DNA from: CAWFSE01 sp963697565
Lineage (GTDB): Bacteria > Actinomycetota > Actinomycetes > CAVWCF01
Direction of reading: 5' to 3'
DNA: 64,000 bases
Assembly (NCBI GenBank): GCA_963697565.1
Contig: CAVOOM010000006.1
Span: 310,001 to 374,000 of the forward strand
Part shown: positions 49,338-59,024 of the stretch, in pieces
Layout: each line of letters starts with the position of its first letter
Numbering within the stretch: position 1 is the stretch's first letter
Notes under the pieces: generated by a model
What the model saw: only the letters and a program-made list of their open reading frames with translations
Database searches by the model: none
What the model was told of the DNA's origin: nothing
Program-made: the position numbers and the translations under genes

Positions 49338-49518
49338 CCACCGCCACCTCCTCCCGATGCTCCGCGCGAGCCCTGCTCTGCGTCGGGGCCATCATGACCT
49401 GCGCCACCGGGGATCGGGGCGCAACCGGCCAGTCGAGGACGCGAAAGCCAGCCGCGCGGAGCAGCGGCCGGGTCGCCCTCTGGCGGCGCAGCGGGCCACG
49501 CGAGAACCCGCCTACCAC
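49327..49518 (-). CDS. Possible small protein between amine oxidase and RDD genes
   Basis: The frame encodes 63 residues from GTG 49518, which overlaps the amine oxidase stop. Its own stop overlaps the GTG of the RDD gene by 11 bases. The sequence is Arg-rich at first, then FRVLDWPVAPRSPVAQVMMA. The tight stop-start overlaps on both sides are the only support. It could equally be a remnant or chance open frame. Confidence 0.3.
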   Translation of the reverse strand: MVGGFSRGPLRRQRATRPLLRAAGFRVLDWPVAPRSPVAQVMMAPTQSRARAEHREEVAVGGP

Positions 49519-50917
49519 CCGGCGTCGGCGAACGCCTGCAGGGCCTGGACCGCCGCGGTCACGACGTCTTGATCGGATCGGGCGGCCCACTCCCGCGCCT
49601 CGTCTCCGCCGATGAGCGCGAGCAGGATCGGCTCACCGGTCGCGGGCCGCAGGTTGAACCACTCCCGGAAGGGGTTGGCGGGCGCGACCCGGGTCCACAT
49701 CAGGGCTTCTTCTCGCCAGAACGCCGTGTCGAACCGCAGCCAGACCTTGTCGAGCAACCCATGCCCAACCCCGCGATCGCCTCTTGATGCAGGGACGGCA
49801 GGGCCGGCTCGAAGGCGATCGCCCCCGCCGCAAGCACACCGAGCGGCGCCGTCACGATCACCCGGTCTGCATCGATGGCCGAGCCGCCCGCGGCGGTGAC
49901 GGTGACGCCGTTGGCCCGGCGTTCGATGCGTTCGACCGGCCGGGACAGCTCGATCGCGACCCCGCGCGGCAGTCGATCGAGGATCCGCGCGTAGCCGCCC
50001 AGGACGAGCAGGTCGTCGCCTTCGGTGCCCTCCTCCAGACCCCACCAGGCCGACAGCTCAGGGGCGGACGCGGCGTACTCCGTGGCGATCTCCGTGGCGA
50101 GGTAGTGGTCCAAGGCGACGGGGTCAACGGCTGCTGCGGCCCCGCTGCCCTTCAGCGCCCCGGCCAAGGAGAGGTCTCTCGACCGGCCGTCGGCCCACTC
50201 GACGGCTTCCTCGACGGCGTCGGCGGCCGGCTCCAGGAAGGCCTCGGCGTCCGCGGCGCCGTCTGGCCCGAGGAACGCCTGCGTGTAGTCGAACGGCGCG
50301 GTCGCGACGCCCGCGTCGGCGAGGTCGTCGGCGAGGTCGCTGGCGGCGGTGTCGTGGACCCAGGACGCCCCGCGTTCGATGGGGATCGGCCAACCCTCGG
50401 GCTGCACAGTGTCGAGTCGACCGCCGATCCGGTCGCGGGCCTCGAGCACCCGTACGCGGAAGCCCGCCTCAGCCAGCGCGGCGGCGGCCGTGATCCCGGC
50501 GATGCCCGCGCCCACGACGACGATCTGCTCGCCGGGGGCTGCCGCCTCGCGGACCTGCCGCGCCACCCGGTTCCCGCTCGCCTGCGCGCCGTGGACGGTC
50601 GAGGGGCCCGCCTCGTCGGTCGCCTCCCCGGCGAAGAAGAGGCGTCCCTGGACCGGTTGGGCCAGTGCTCGCCGCATCGCTGGCGTGGCGCCGACGGGGA
50701 GGAAGCTGTACGAGCCGCGGGACCACGGGTCGGTGGACCAGGACGTGCGGATCATCGCCGCGGGTTGAGGGACGCGTACGTCCCCCGGCCGTGCCGGAGT
50801 CGTGCTCGGGCTCGCTCCACCCGGGGCGGTGCCGCCCGTGCAGGACGCCACGCCCCAGGCGGCCGCACCGGCGGCGACGGTGGCCAGGAAGGCTCGACGG
50901 TCCACGGGAGCCATCAT
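49512..50917 (-). CDS. Tat-exported flavin amine oxidase, circularly permuted, frameshift near the 3' end
   Basis: The Tat-type signal DRRAFLATVAAGAAAWG ends in a lipobox VASC. Next comes the segment normally at the C-terminus of monoamine oxidases: DPWSRGSYSFLPVGATP, RLFFAGEATDEAGPSTVHGA. The Rossmann motif IVVVGAGIAGITAAAAL, GGRLDTVQPEGWPIPIERGA and YARILDRLPRGVAIELSRPV follow. The protein ends with the substrate-domain strands PILLALIGGDEAREWAARSD and a helix. One G seems to be missing near 49757 (cluster of g), after which LLDKVWLRFDTAFWREEAL continues. Substrate unknown. ATG 50917 is the likely start. Confidence 0.82.
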
Positions 50918-51106
50918 CGGGGTACGGGGACGAGGCCCCGCGGCCGGCGCCGGCTCGGGCGGCCGAGCGCGGGGAGCCGCCCTGGACCCCGGCCCGCTGC
51001 CGACCATGGACCAGTGCCGCGCCGACGCCCTGGTCGAGCTGCTCTGCTCGTCGGGCGGGCGGATTGGGCGGAGCTCCAGCCGGCGGGCTGACCCCAAGGT
51101 GGTTTT

Positions 51107-51121
51107 CCGACACGCTGTCGG
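51107..51121. promoter_or_regulatory. Inverted repeat upstream of the monooxygenase-like gene
   Basis: ccgaca-cgc-tgtcgg is perfectly paired, and outer bases extend it to ttNccgaca...tgtcggNaa. A -10-like taagat adjoins it at 51122-51127. It is probably a repressor operator overlapping the promoter of the gene at 51178. Confidence 0.5.
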
Positions 51122-51177
51122 TAAGATGCGTACATCAGCCAGCCCGCGAGAGCCAGCCGAGGCCACCAGGAGGCCCC

Positions 51178-51486
51178 ATGTACGTCGTGATGAACCGCAT
51201 CGATGTCGAGCCGGGCAAGGAAGCCGGCTTTGAGGCCTCCTTCGGCGGCAGCATGAACTCCACCTTGGGCGGCGTTCCCGGCCTGCTGCGCTCCACTCTC
51301 CTCAAGCCGGCCCGAGACGGACTGCCGTACGTGTCGACGATGGAGTTCACCGACAAGGACGCCTTCATGGCGTGGATGCGATCGGACTCGTTCAAGGCCT
51401 CGCACTCGGGCCCGGCCGAGGAGCAGCCCGCGGGCAACGCCGTCGAGCTCTACGAGTCGCTGATCGACCTCGCGCCCAACGGCTGA
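51178..51486 (+). CDS. Antibiotic biosynthesis monooxygenase (ABM) domain protein
   Basis: Intact 102-residue single-domain ferredoxin-like protein. YVVMNRIDVEPGKEAGFEAS, then LLRSTLLKPARDGLPYVSTM and TDKDAFMAWMRSDSFKASHS match the ABM/HmoA-like family, which includes quinol monooxygenases and heme-degrading enzymes. The N..W..H pattern is compatible with heme use, but activity is not established. An aggagg site lies six bases before ATG 51178. Confidence 0.85.
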   Translation: MYVVMNRIDVEPGKEAGFEASFGGSMNSTLGGVPGLLRSTLLKPARDGLPYVSTMEFTDKDAFMAWMRSDSFKASHSGPAEEQPAGNAVELYESLIDLAPNG

Positions 51487-51570
51487 GCGGCGCCTCGCCG
51501 CGAAGACCCAGTGGGGCCTCGCCTCGGGCTGGTGGGACGATGGGTTCACCGTCGGATAGAGGAGTGGGCG

Positions 51571-52026
51571 ATGGACCTCGTCGGAGTCTTGAGCGCGTCC
51601 AAGGGCGAGGTGCTTGCGGAGGCGTTTGCGTCGCTTGAGCGCTCGCACCTCAAGCACTACGAGCTGGCTGGGCCTGAGGGCTCGAAGCAGCGCCTCAGCG
51701 ACCTCTTCGAGCTGGTCCTTGAGTGCCTCGGGCAGCGCCAGCTGGCGCCGATGTTTGAGTACGCCGAGACCGTCGCCCAGGAGCGATTCAGCGCGGGCTT
51801 CGACATCTCCGAGGTGCAGACGGCGTTCAACGTCCTCGAGGAGGCCATCTGGACGGTGGTCGTCCCGCGGATCCCCGCGGAGGAGCTGGCTGAGGCAACG
51901 GGGCTGATCGGCACCGTTCTGGGCGCGGGCAAGGACTCCCTGGCTCGCGCCTGGGTCTCCCTGGCCACCAGCCGGCACGTGCCCTCGCTTGACCTCAGCG
52001 CCCTCTTCCAGGGCACGGGCGGCTGA
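51571..52026 (+). CDS. Stand-alone RsbRD N-terminal-like domain protein
   Basis: Intact 151-residue all-helical protein. HYELAGPEGSKQRLSDLFEL, RQLAPMFEYAETVAQERFSA, GFDISEVQTAFNVLEEAIW and the C-terminal SLDLSALFQGTGG match the RsbRD_N domain. In stressosome RsbR proteins this domain precedes a STAS domain, which is absent here. A sensory or regulatory role is inferred. It starts at ATG 51571, preceded by a ggagtg site. Confidence 0.78.
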   Translation: MDLVGVLSASKGEVLAEAFASLERSHLKHYELAGPEGSKQRLSDLFELVLECLGQRQLAPMFEYAETVAQERFSAGFDISEVQTAFNVLEEAIWTVVVPRIPAEELAEATGLIGTVLGAGKDSLARAWVSLATSRHVPSLDLSALFQGTGG

Positions 52027-52050
52027 CCGCAGCCGGCGGCAGGGCAGCAG

Positions 52051-52779
52051 TCAGCGGGACGCGGGAGCGGGGTCGCGGTCGAGGCCGATGAAGTCGGCCG
52101 TGCGGCGGATCGCGGCGTCGAAGTACGCCTGGCGGTCGCCCTCGGCGTCGCCGACCACGTTGTGGAACATGCCGTTGAGCTCGAAGTTGATGTTGCCGAA
52201 CATCCCCGCCCAGCTCATCAGGCCCCGCAGCAGCAGGTCGTCGCCGATCTGCTTGGGGAAGTACTGCCGGGCGGGGACCAGCGCCGCCTTGGTGCGGCGG
52301 TTGATGGGCTCCTGGGGCGGATGGACGCGACCGGCCGCCAGGCCCTCGACCAGGATCACGGTCAGCACCGTCGACACCCGCGTGGCCGGCTGCACGGTGT
52401 CGACGGGGGCGACGTAGCCGGGGACCGGCGAGCCGTAGATGAGCAGGTACTCCTGCGGCCGCTCCAGGGCCCACCCGCGCACCGCGTTCCACAGCGCGGC
52501 GTGGCGGCCTAGCAGGTCGTCGCGGTCGATGAGGGACTCGGCTTGCTCGGCGGCCTCGCCGAGGCCGTTGAAAGCGTCGATGATCAGCCGCGTGAGCAGG
52601 TCGTCGCGGCTGGGGAAGTAGCGGTAGACCGCAGAGCTCGCCATCCCGAGGTCGCGGGCGACGGCGCGCAGGCTGAGCCCGGCCGCGCCGTAGCTGGCCA
52701 GATGGGCGCGCGCGGTGTCGACGATCTCCTGGGTGATCTCCAGACGGGCCCGCTCTCGGGCGGTACGGGGGGCGCTCAC
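52051..52779 (-). CDS. TetR family transcriptional regulator
   Basis: 242-residue repressor. The helix-turn-helix is GAAGLSLRAVARDLGMASSA, then VYRYFPSRDDLLTRLIIDAF, and the C-terminal part resembles the TetR_C_13-like (WHG) ligand domain. GTG 52779 is chosen because upstream codons lie across the promoter region. It is divergent from the epimerase gene; the 31-bp operator between them is its likely binding site, so it probably regulates both itself and the epimerase. Intact. Confidence 0.92.
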   Translation of the reverse strand: MSAPRTARERARLEITQEIVDTARAHLASYGAAGLSLRAVARDLGMASSAVYRYFPSRDDLLTRLIIDAFNGLGEAAEQAESLIDRDDLLGRHAALWNAVRGWALERPQEYLLIYGSPVPGYVAPVDTVQPATRVSTVLTVILVEGLAAGRVHPPQEPINRRTKAALVPARQYFPKQIGDDLLLRGLMSWAGMFGNINFELNGMFHNVVGDAEGDRQAYFDAAIRRTADFIGLDRDPAPASR

Positions 52780-52833
52780 GAGGGACAGTCTGCCGCACGA
52801 CGCGAGCGGTGGCAAGAAATGTGAGCAGTGCTC

Positions 52834-52862
52834 TTGACAGGCGGCTCGCCAGGTGCCACAGT
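52834..52862 (+). promoter_or_regulatory. Promoter of the epimerase gene
   Basis: A consensus ttgaca (-35) at 52834-52839 is followed after 17 bases by cacagt (-10) at 52857-52862, which touches the left end of the operator. A partial operator tgtgagcagtgctc overlaps the -35 upstream side. Confidence 0.6.
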
Positions 52863-52892
52863 CTGAACTGTGAGCGGTGCTCACAGTTCAGA
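52862..52892. promoter_or_regulatory. 31-bp perfect TetR operator
   Basis: 14-bp arms tctgaactgtgagc and gctcacagttcaga are exact complements around a ggt centre. It lies between the divergent TetR and epimerase genes and overlaps the downstream end of the epimerase promoter. Confidence 0.85.
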
Positions 52893-52912
52893 TCAACGCT
52901 AAGGGAGCAGCT

Positions 52913-53861
52913 ATGTCGAACGATCTGCACGTCGTCGTCGGAGCCGGGCCGGTCGGGTCCGCGGTGGCCGAGATCCTGGCCGAGCAGGGCCACCGGGTCC
53001 GCGTGGTCACCCGGTCGGGAAGCGGCCCCGAGTCGCCGCAGGTCGAGCGGGTCCGCGCCGACGCCGCCGACGCCGCGCGGCTGCAGCGAGCTCGCCGCCG
53101 GATCGGTCGCCCTCTACAACTGCGTCAACCCGCCCTACAACCGGTGGAGCCAGGACTGGCCCCCGGTCGCCCAGGCCCTGCTGGCCGCCGCTGAGTCGAG
53201 CGGCGCGGTGCTGGCCATGACCGACAACCTGTACGCGTACGGCCCGGTCACGGCCCCGATGACCGAGCAGACGCCGCTGGCCGGCTCCTACCCGAAGGCC
53301 TTGGTGCGCAAGCAGATGTGGCTCGAGGGGCTCGCCGCGCACGAGGCCGGGCGCGTCCGCTTCACGAGCGCCCGCGGCGCCGACTACGTGGGCCCGCAGG
53401 CGCAGAGCCACCTCGGCGACCGGGTCGCCCCGCGCCTGCTCGCCGGCAAGAACGTCCAGGTGCTCGACAGCCCGGACACCCCGCACACCTGGACGTACAC
53501 CCGCGACATGGCGCGCACCCTCGTGGCGATCGCCGCCGACGAGCGGGCCTGGGGGCGCGCGTGGCACGTGCCCTCGAACGCCCCGCGCACGCAGCGTGAG
53601 GCGATCGGCGATATGGCACGCATCGCCGGCGTCGAGCCGGTGAAGGTCTCGACCGTTCCGACGTTCGTCCTGCGCGCGATGGGGCTCTTCTCGCCGTTGG
53701 TTCGCGAGCTGCCGGATGTGGCGTACCAGATGAGCGAGCCGTTCGTGATGGACAGCACGGCCGCGCAGACCGAGCTGGGCCTGGCGCCGACCCCGTGGGA
53801 CGACGTGCTGACCGCGCACGTGGACTCGTACCGGACGCTCGCCGCAGCGGGTTCCCGCTAG
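52913..53861 (+). CDS. NAD-dependent epimerase/dehydratase family protein, frameshifted
   Basis: Extended SDR of about 315 residues. The nucleotide motif LHVVVGAGPVGSAVAEILAE is a GxGxxG variant. ALYNCVNPPYNRWSQDWPPV, DNLYAYGPV (catalytic Tyr region), RGADYVGPQAQSHLG and PHTWTYTRDMARTLVAIAAD follow. One extra base near 53083 (ctgcagcg) breaks the frame before SELAAGSVALYN. The substrate is unknown. Tight control by the adjacent TetR suggests an inducible detoxification or secondary pathway. ATG 52913. Confidence 0.88.
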
Positions 53862-53899
53862 TCCCGCGTTAGCGTGGAGCCCAACCAGAGGGGTTCCAG

Positions 53900-54520
53900 G
53901 TGGACGCGACCACGTCAGCGGCGGCCTCGCGGCGGGAGGCGCTGGAGCGACGCGCGCGCTGGCTGGCGCGGGCGACGATCGCCTACAACCTGGCGGAGGG
54001 CGCGGTCGCGATTGCGGCGGGCGTGGCCGCCGGGTCGATCGCCCTCATCTCGTTCGGCGGCGACTCCCTCGTGGAGTGCCTCTCCGCGGTCGTGATCCTC
54101 TGGCAGTTCCACGGCGTGCCCGAGGATCGAGAGCGCCGCGCGCTGCGACTGATCGGCCTGGCGTTCTTCGCCCTCGCCGCGTACGTCACCGTTGAGTCGC
54201 TCCGGACGCTGGCCACCGGCGCGGACGCGGACCCCAGCCCGGTGGGCATCGCGCTGGCGGCGGTCTCGCTGGTGGTCATGCCGCTGCTGAGCTGGCTGAA
54301 GCGCCGCACCGGGCGCGAGCTGGGCAGTCGAGCGGTCGTTGCGGACTCCGTGCAGACCCTGCTCTGCACCTACCTCTCGGCCGCCCTGCTCGGAGGCCTC
54401 CTGCTCAACGCCCTCTGGGGCTGGTCGTGGGCCGATCCCGTCGCCGCCCTGGTGGTCGCGGCGGTGGCCGCGCGCGAAGGGCGCGAGGCCTGGCGCGGCG
54501 AGGCGTGCGAGTGCGATTGA
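53900..54520 (+). CDS. Cation diffusion facilitator family protein
   Basis: Intact 206-residue membrane protein with six predicted segments and no cytoplasmic C-terminal domain. AYNLAEGAVAIAAGVAAGSI, FGGDSLVECLSAVVILWQF and RAVVADSVQTLLCTYLSAAL are CDF-like. The usual HxxxD metal-site histidines are not obvious in these helices; Asp residues remain in FGGDS and VVADS. Metal preference cannot be assigned. It starts at GTG 53900 with a gaggggttcc site and lies just upstream of the P-type ATPase. Confidence 0.8.
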   Translation: MDATTSAAASRREALERRARWLARATIAYNLAEGAVAIAAGVAAGSIALISFGGDSLVECLSAVVILWQFHGVPEDRERRALRLIGLAFFALAAYVTVESLRTLATGADADPSPVGIALAAVSLVVMPLLSWLKRRTGRELGSRAVVADSVQTLLCTYLSAALLGGLLLNALWGWSWADPVAALVVAAVAAREGREAWRGEACECD

Positions 54521-54601
54521 GCGCCACCGAGTTCGGGCGCGGGCGGACTTAGGGCCCTGCCCGGGAGCGCCGTGCTGCGGGAGCCTGGACGGTGAGTTGC
54601 G

Positions 54602-56888
54602 ATGACCTGGTGGACCGAGCATCGGCACACCGCGGCCTTCGGCGCGGCCTGCGCGCTGTTGGCCGCGGGTCTTGTCGCGGCCTGGGCCGGGGCGGACGCC
54701 TGGGCCGAGGCCGCCGTGGGTCGCGGGCACGGTGTTGGGCCTGCTGCTCTCGGCGTGGGCCACGATCGACGCGGTACGCCGCCGCCAGCCCAGCGTCGAC
54801 GTCATCGCGCTGCTCGCCCTGGTCGGCGCGCTCGTCGTGGGCGAGCCGCTCGCCGGCGCCGTCATCACCTGGATGCTGACGACGGGCGTGCTGCTCGAGG
54901 CCCGCGCCGCCGCCCGGGCCCGCCGCGAGCTCAGCGCCCTGGTCGCCCGCGCGCCGCGGTCGGCCCAGCGCCGGGTGGGGGACGAGCTTGAGCGGATCCC
55001 GGTCGAGGACGTCGTCCGCGGCGACCGGCTGCTCGTCGGCACCGGCGAGGTCGTCCCGGTGGACGGCCGCCTGATGGGGCTGGCCGTCCTCGACGAGTCG
55101 GCGCTGACCGGGGAGCCGCTGCCGGTCGAGCGCCTCGGCGGCGATGAGGCCCGCAGCGGAGTGGTCAACGCCGGGCCGCCGCTGGAGCTGATCGCGGTCG
55201 CGGTCGCGGCGGACTCCACGTACGCGGGGGTGCTGCGGCTGGTCGAGCAGGCCCAGGCGTCGTCGGCGCCCTTCGTGCGGGCGGCCGACCGCATCGCGGT
55301 GTACTTCGTGCCCCTCACCCTCGCGCTCGCGGGCTTCGCGTGGGTGGTCAGCGGCGACCCGGTGCGCGCGGTCGCCGTGCTCGTCGTCGCGACCCCCTGC
55401 CCGCTGCTGCTGGCCGCCCCCATCGCGATCATGTCCGGGCTCTCAAGGGCCGCCAAGGCCGGTGTCATCGTGAAGGGCGGCGCCGCGCTGGAGGCGCTGG
55501 GATCGGGCCGGATCCTGCTCTTCGACAAGACCGGGACGCTCACCCTCGGCAAGCCAGTGGTCGCCGACGTGGTGGCCGCGGACGGCTTCGACCCCGATGA
55601 GGTGCTGCGGCTCGCGGCGTCGCTCGACCAGGTGTCCCCGCACGTCCTGGCCGGGTCGATCGTCTCGGCCGCGCAGGCCCGGGGCCTGCGGCTGGAGCTG
55701 CCCGCCGACGTCGTCGAGCGCCACGGGTACGGCCTCGAGGGCGCTGTCGGATCCCGCGCCGTCCGCCTGGGCAAGTCGGAGTGGATCGTGCCCGGCGCGG
55801 CGCCGGGGTGGGTCCGGCAGGCTCGGCGGCGCGCGTCGCTCGACGGGTCGCTCACCGTCTTCGCCGCGATCGACGGCGTGCCCGCCGGGGTCTTCCTGCT
55901 GGAGGACCCGGTGCGCCCCGATGCGCCGCGGATGCTCCGGGCGCTGCGGGCCGCCGGCATCGAGCGGACGGTGCTGGTCACGGGCGACCGCGCGGACATC
56001 GCCGAGACGGTCGGCCGGATCGTCGGCGTCGACGCCGTGCAGGCCGACCGCGACCCCGGGGAGAAGCTCGCCGTGGTCGCCGAGGAGTCGGCGCGCGGCC
56101 GCACGATCATGGTCGGCGACGGCATCAACGACGCCCCGGCGCTGGCGGCCGCCTCGGTCGGGGTGGCCCTCGCCGCCCGCGGCGCGACGGCGTCCTCCGA
56201 GACCGCCGACGTCGTGCTCGCCGTCGACCGCATCGACGCCCTCGCCGACGCCATCTTGATCGCCCGGCGGTCGCGCGGGATCGCCCTGCAGGCCGCCGCC
56301 GTCGGCATGGGGCTCTCGCTGATCGCGATGCTCGCGGCCGCGGCCGGCCTGCTGACCCCGGTGGCGGGCGCCTTGGTGCAGGAGGTCATCGACGTGCTGG
56401 CCATCGCGATCGCCCTGCGCGCGGTGCTGCCCGCCGAGGCCCACACCGTGACGCTGGCCCCGGCCGACGCCGTCATCGCACGCCGGCTGCGCGACGAGCA
56501 CAGCGCGGTGCGCCCCATCGTCGAGCAGGTGCGGGTCGCCGCCGACGGCCTCGCCACCGAGGGGTGCGACCTGACTCCGGTGCGGGCGCTCTTGGTCCGG
56601 TTGGAGAACGAGACGCTGCCGCACGAGCGCGCCGAGCAGCTGCTGCTCTACCCGGTGGTCGCCAAGGCCTTGGGCGGCGCCGACCCGACCGGGGCGATGA
56701 CCCGCACCCACGCGGAGATCGAGCACCAGGTGGGGCGGCTGGCCCGGCTGCTCGCCGACCTCGGCGACGACCCGGCCGAGCCGGAGGACGTGATCGAGCT
56801 GCGCGGGCTGCTGTACGGGCTCTACTCCGTGCTGCGCCTGCACAACGCCCAAGAGGAGGAGGGAGCCTTCAGCCTGATCGGCGCGTAG
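54602..56888 (+). CDS. P1B-type metal ATPase with C-terminal hemerythrin-like domain, frameshifted
   Basis: Metal-transporting ATPase of about 760 residues. No N-terminal HMA domain is seen. DESALTGEPLPVER, VVATPCPLLLAAPIAIMSGL (CPx site as TPCP), LLFDKTGTLTLGKPV, MVGDGINDAPAL are in order. The last 140 residues form a hemerythrin-like four-helix domain: RRLRDEHSAVRPIVEQVRV, ETLPHERAEQLLLYPVV, MTRTHAEIEHQVGRLARLL, LRLHNAQEEEG. This architecture is known for P1B-5-like ATPases in actinobacteria, thought to handle Fe, Co or Ni. One extra base near 54720 splits the first 40 codons. Confidence 0.9.
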
Positions 56889-56941
56889 CCGCGGGGCGTT
56901 GTCCTCTGTCGCGCGAGGCTTGAGGCGGGCACGCTGAAGGT

Positions 56942-58082
56942 ATGGGTACAAGCCTGTCCTCCATGCCTGACCTGTCGACCGAGCTGGACGGCTGGGTGGA
57001 GCGGGGACTCATCACTGCTGAGCAGGCAGCTCGGATCCGTATCGATGTGGCCACCCGGTCCGCGGAGGGCCTGCACGCCGTCCTCGGCGCCCCGGCCCCC
57101 GGTGCTCCGGTGGTCACCGCGCCGCATGCACGCGGCGCCTCCCTGGTCACCGAGGCGCTGGGCTACCTCGGCGGCGTGGTGATCTTCGTTGCCGCCGGGC
57201 TCGTCGCCGGCAACGTCTGGGACGAGTTCTCCGATGGCGTGCAGATCGCCCTGGTGTTCGCGGTTGCCGCGCTGCATGCTGGCCGCCGGCGTCGCCGTGC
57301 CGCAGCGGATGGGCCCGCCGGCCGAGCGGCTGCGCTCCGTGCTGTGGGCCGCGTCCTCGGCGGCGATGGTGGGCGCGCTGGTGCTTGGTGGCCGACCTGG
57401 TCATCGACTGGCAGAACGAGGAGGGCCGTGGCCTTCGCCGCATTCGTCGCCGCGGCGTACTCCGGCGTGCTGTGGTTCTTCCACCGGCGGCTCCCGCAGC
57501 ACGTGGTCGTGCTGGGCTTGCTGGCAGCCGGGGTGGGCACCCTCGCCTCGATGATTGAGGTGACCGAGGTCGAAGGCGAGCCCTCGGCGAGCCTGTTCGG
57601 GCTCGCGGTCTGGGGGCTCGGCCTGACCTGGGCCCTGCTCTCCTGGGGCGGGATCATCCAGACCCGGCGCGCCGGGCATGTGGCTTGGTTCCGCGGTGGC
57701 GATCGTCGGGGCGATGGCCCTCGGCGGGCAGGAGTGGGCCGCGGTCCTGGCCCTGGTGACGGTGGTGGGCCTGGTCGCCGCCGCCGTGGCGCTCCGCGAC
57801 CTGCCGCTGCTCGGCCTGGCCTCGTTCGGGACCCTGCTGACGCTGCCTCGCGTCGTCGAGACCTTCTTCCCCGGCGAGCTCTCCGCCGCGATCGCGCTCT
57901 TTGTCGTCGGCGTCGTGCTCGTCGTCACGGCTGTCCTGACCGCACGGCGCTCGCGTACTGCGGCTCCGGCGCCGAAGTCCGGGCGTGACCTGCGGGAGGG
58001 CCCGCCCAAGGTGGCCCTGGGGTTGGCCGGGGTGGTGGCGGTCGGCACAGCCGCCGCGATCGCCCTTCTCGCGACCCTGTGA
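56942..58082 (+). CDS. DUF2157-like membrane protein, three frameshifts
   Basis: Polytopic protein of about 378 residues. The cytoplasmic start LDGWVERGLITAEQAARI matches the DUF2157 N-terminus. About ten hydrophobic segments follow, in pieces: ALGYLGGVVIFVAAGLVAG, RSVLWAASSAAMVGALVL, FFHRRLPQHVVVLGLLAAGV and LPRVVETFFPGELSAAIALF. Frames switch near 57283, 57385 and 57680, each by one extra base. Function unknown. It starts at ATG 56942. Confidence 0.7.
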
Positions 58083-58138
58083 TCGCCCTCCCCCTAGGGT
58101 GCTCGGTCAGCAGTGGCCGAAGCCCTGGGGGGAGCGGT

Positions 58139-58994
58139 ATGTCCGAGTCGAGGTTGTCCGGCAAGTCGGTCGTCGTGACCGGGTGCACGCGCGGGCTTCG
58201 GCCGCGTCCTGGTCGGCCAGCTGGCGGATCGAGGGGCCCGGGCCGTGGTCTCCAGCCCGTGGCCGGAGGAGTCGGAGCAGTTCGCCGCCGAGTTGCGTGA
58301 GCGCGGGGCAGAGGCGGTGGTCGCGCCCGGCGACGTCACCGACCCCGCGCAGGTCGAGGGCCTGGCCGAGGCCGCGGTGGAGGCGTTCGGCCGCCTCGAC
58401 ATCTGGGTCAACAACGCCGCGGCCGCGACCCCGGTCGGCCGCTCGTTCGACCTGGACCCGGCCGAGTTCGAGCGCAGCATCGCGGTCAACGTCCTGGGCA
58501 CCTACTACGGCTCGCGCGCCGCGATGACCCGGATGCTGGCCCAGGGGGGCAGCGGGGTGCTGGTCAACATGCTGGGACGCGGCGACGACGTGCGGGCCAC
58601 CCCGCACACCAGCCCGTACGGCGCCAGCAAGGCGTGGGCGCGCTCGTTCACCCGCAGCCTGCAGGCGGAGTACCGCGACACCGGCATCCGGATCGTCGGC
58701 TTCAACCCCGGGATGATGCTCACCGACATGCTGATGGCCCCCCGCGTCGTCGGCGAGGAAGGCGAGCGGGCGATGAGGCCGTACCCGACCATCATCCGGA
58801 TCTTCGGGGAGCCGCCGGAGGTCGCGGCGGCCGCGCTCGTCGACGCGCTCGACCGCCCCAGCCCGCCGAAGAGCCTGCGGCTGCTCGGCCCGGCCGGGAT
58901 CGCCAAGCACGTCGCCGGCGCAGCCGGTCGAGCGGTGACCGGCCGGCTGCCCGAGCCGCCCGAACTCCAGATCGAGCGGCTCGACCCGCAGTAG
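58139..58994 (+). CDS. SDR family oxidoreductase, frameshifted
   Basis: Short-chain dehydrogenase of about 284 residues. The nucleotide motif VVVTGCTRGFGRVLVGQL is restored by removing one base near 58197 (cgcgggcttc). IWVNNAAAATPVG (NNAG-like), LVNMLGRGDD and the catalytic SPYGASKAWARSF (YxxxK) follow. The C-terminal extension (MRPYPTIIRIFGEPPEVAAA) suggests a membrane-associated or lipid-linked subgroup. The substrate is unknown. It starts at ATG 58139 with a ggggggag site. Confidence 0.85.
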
Positions 58995-59024
58995 CCTTCG
59001 GCGACCCCCACGGAGGAGACCGCC

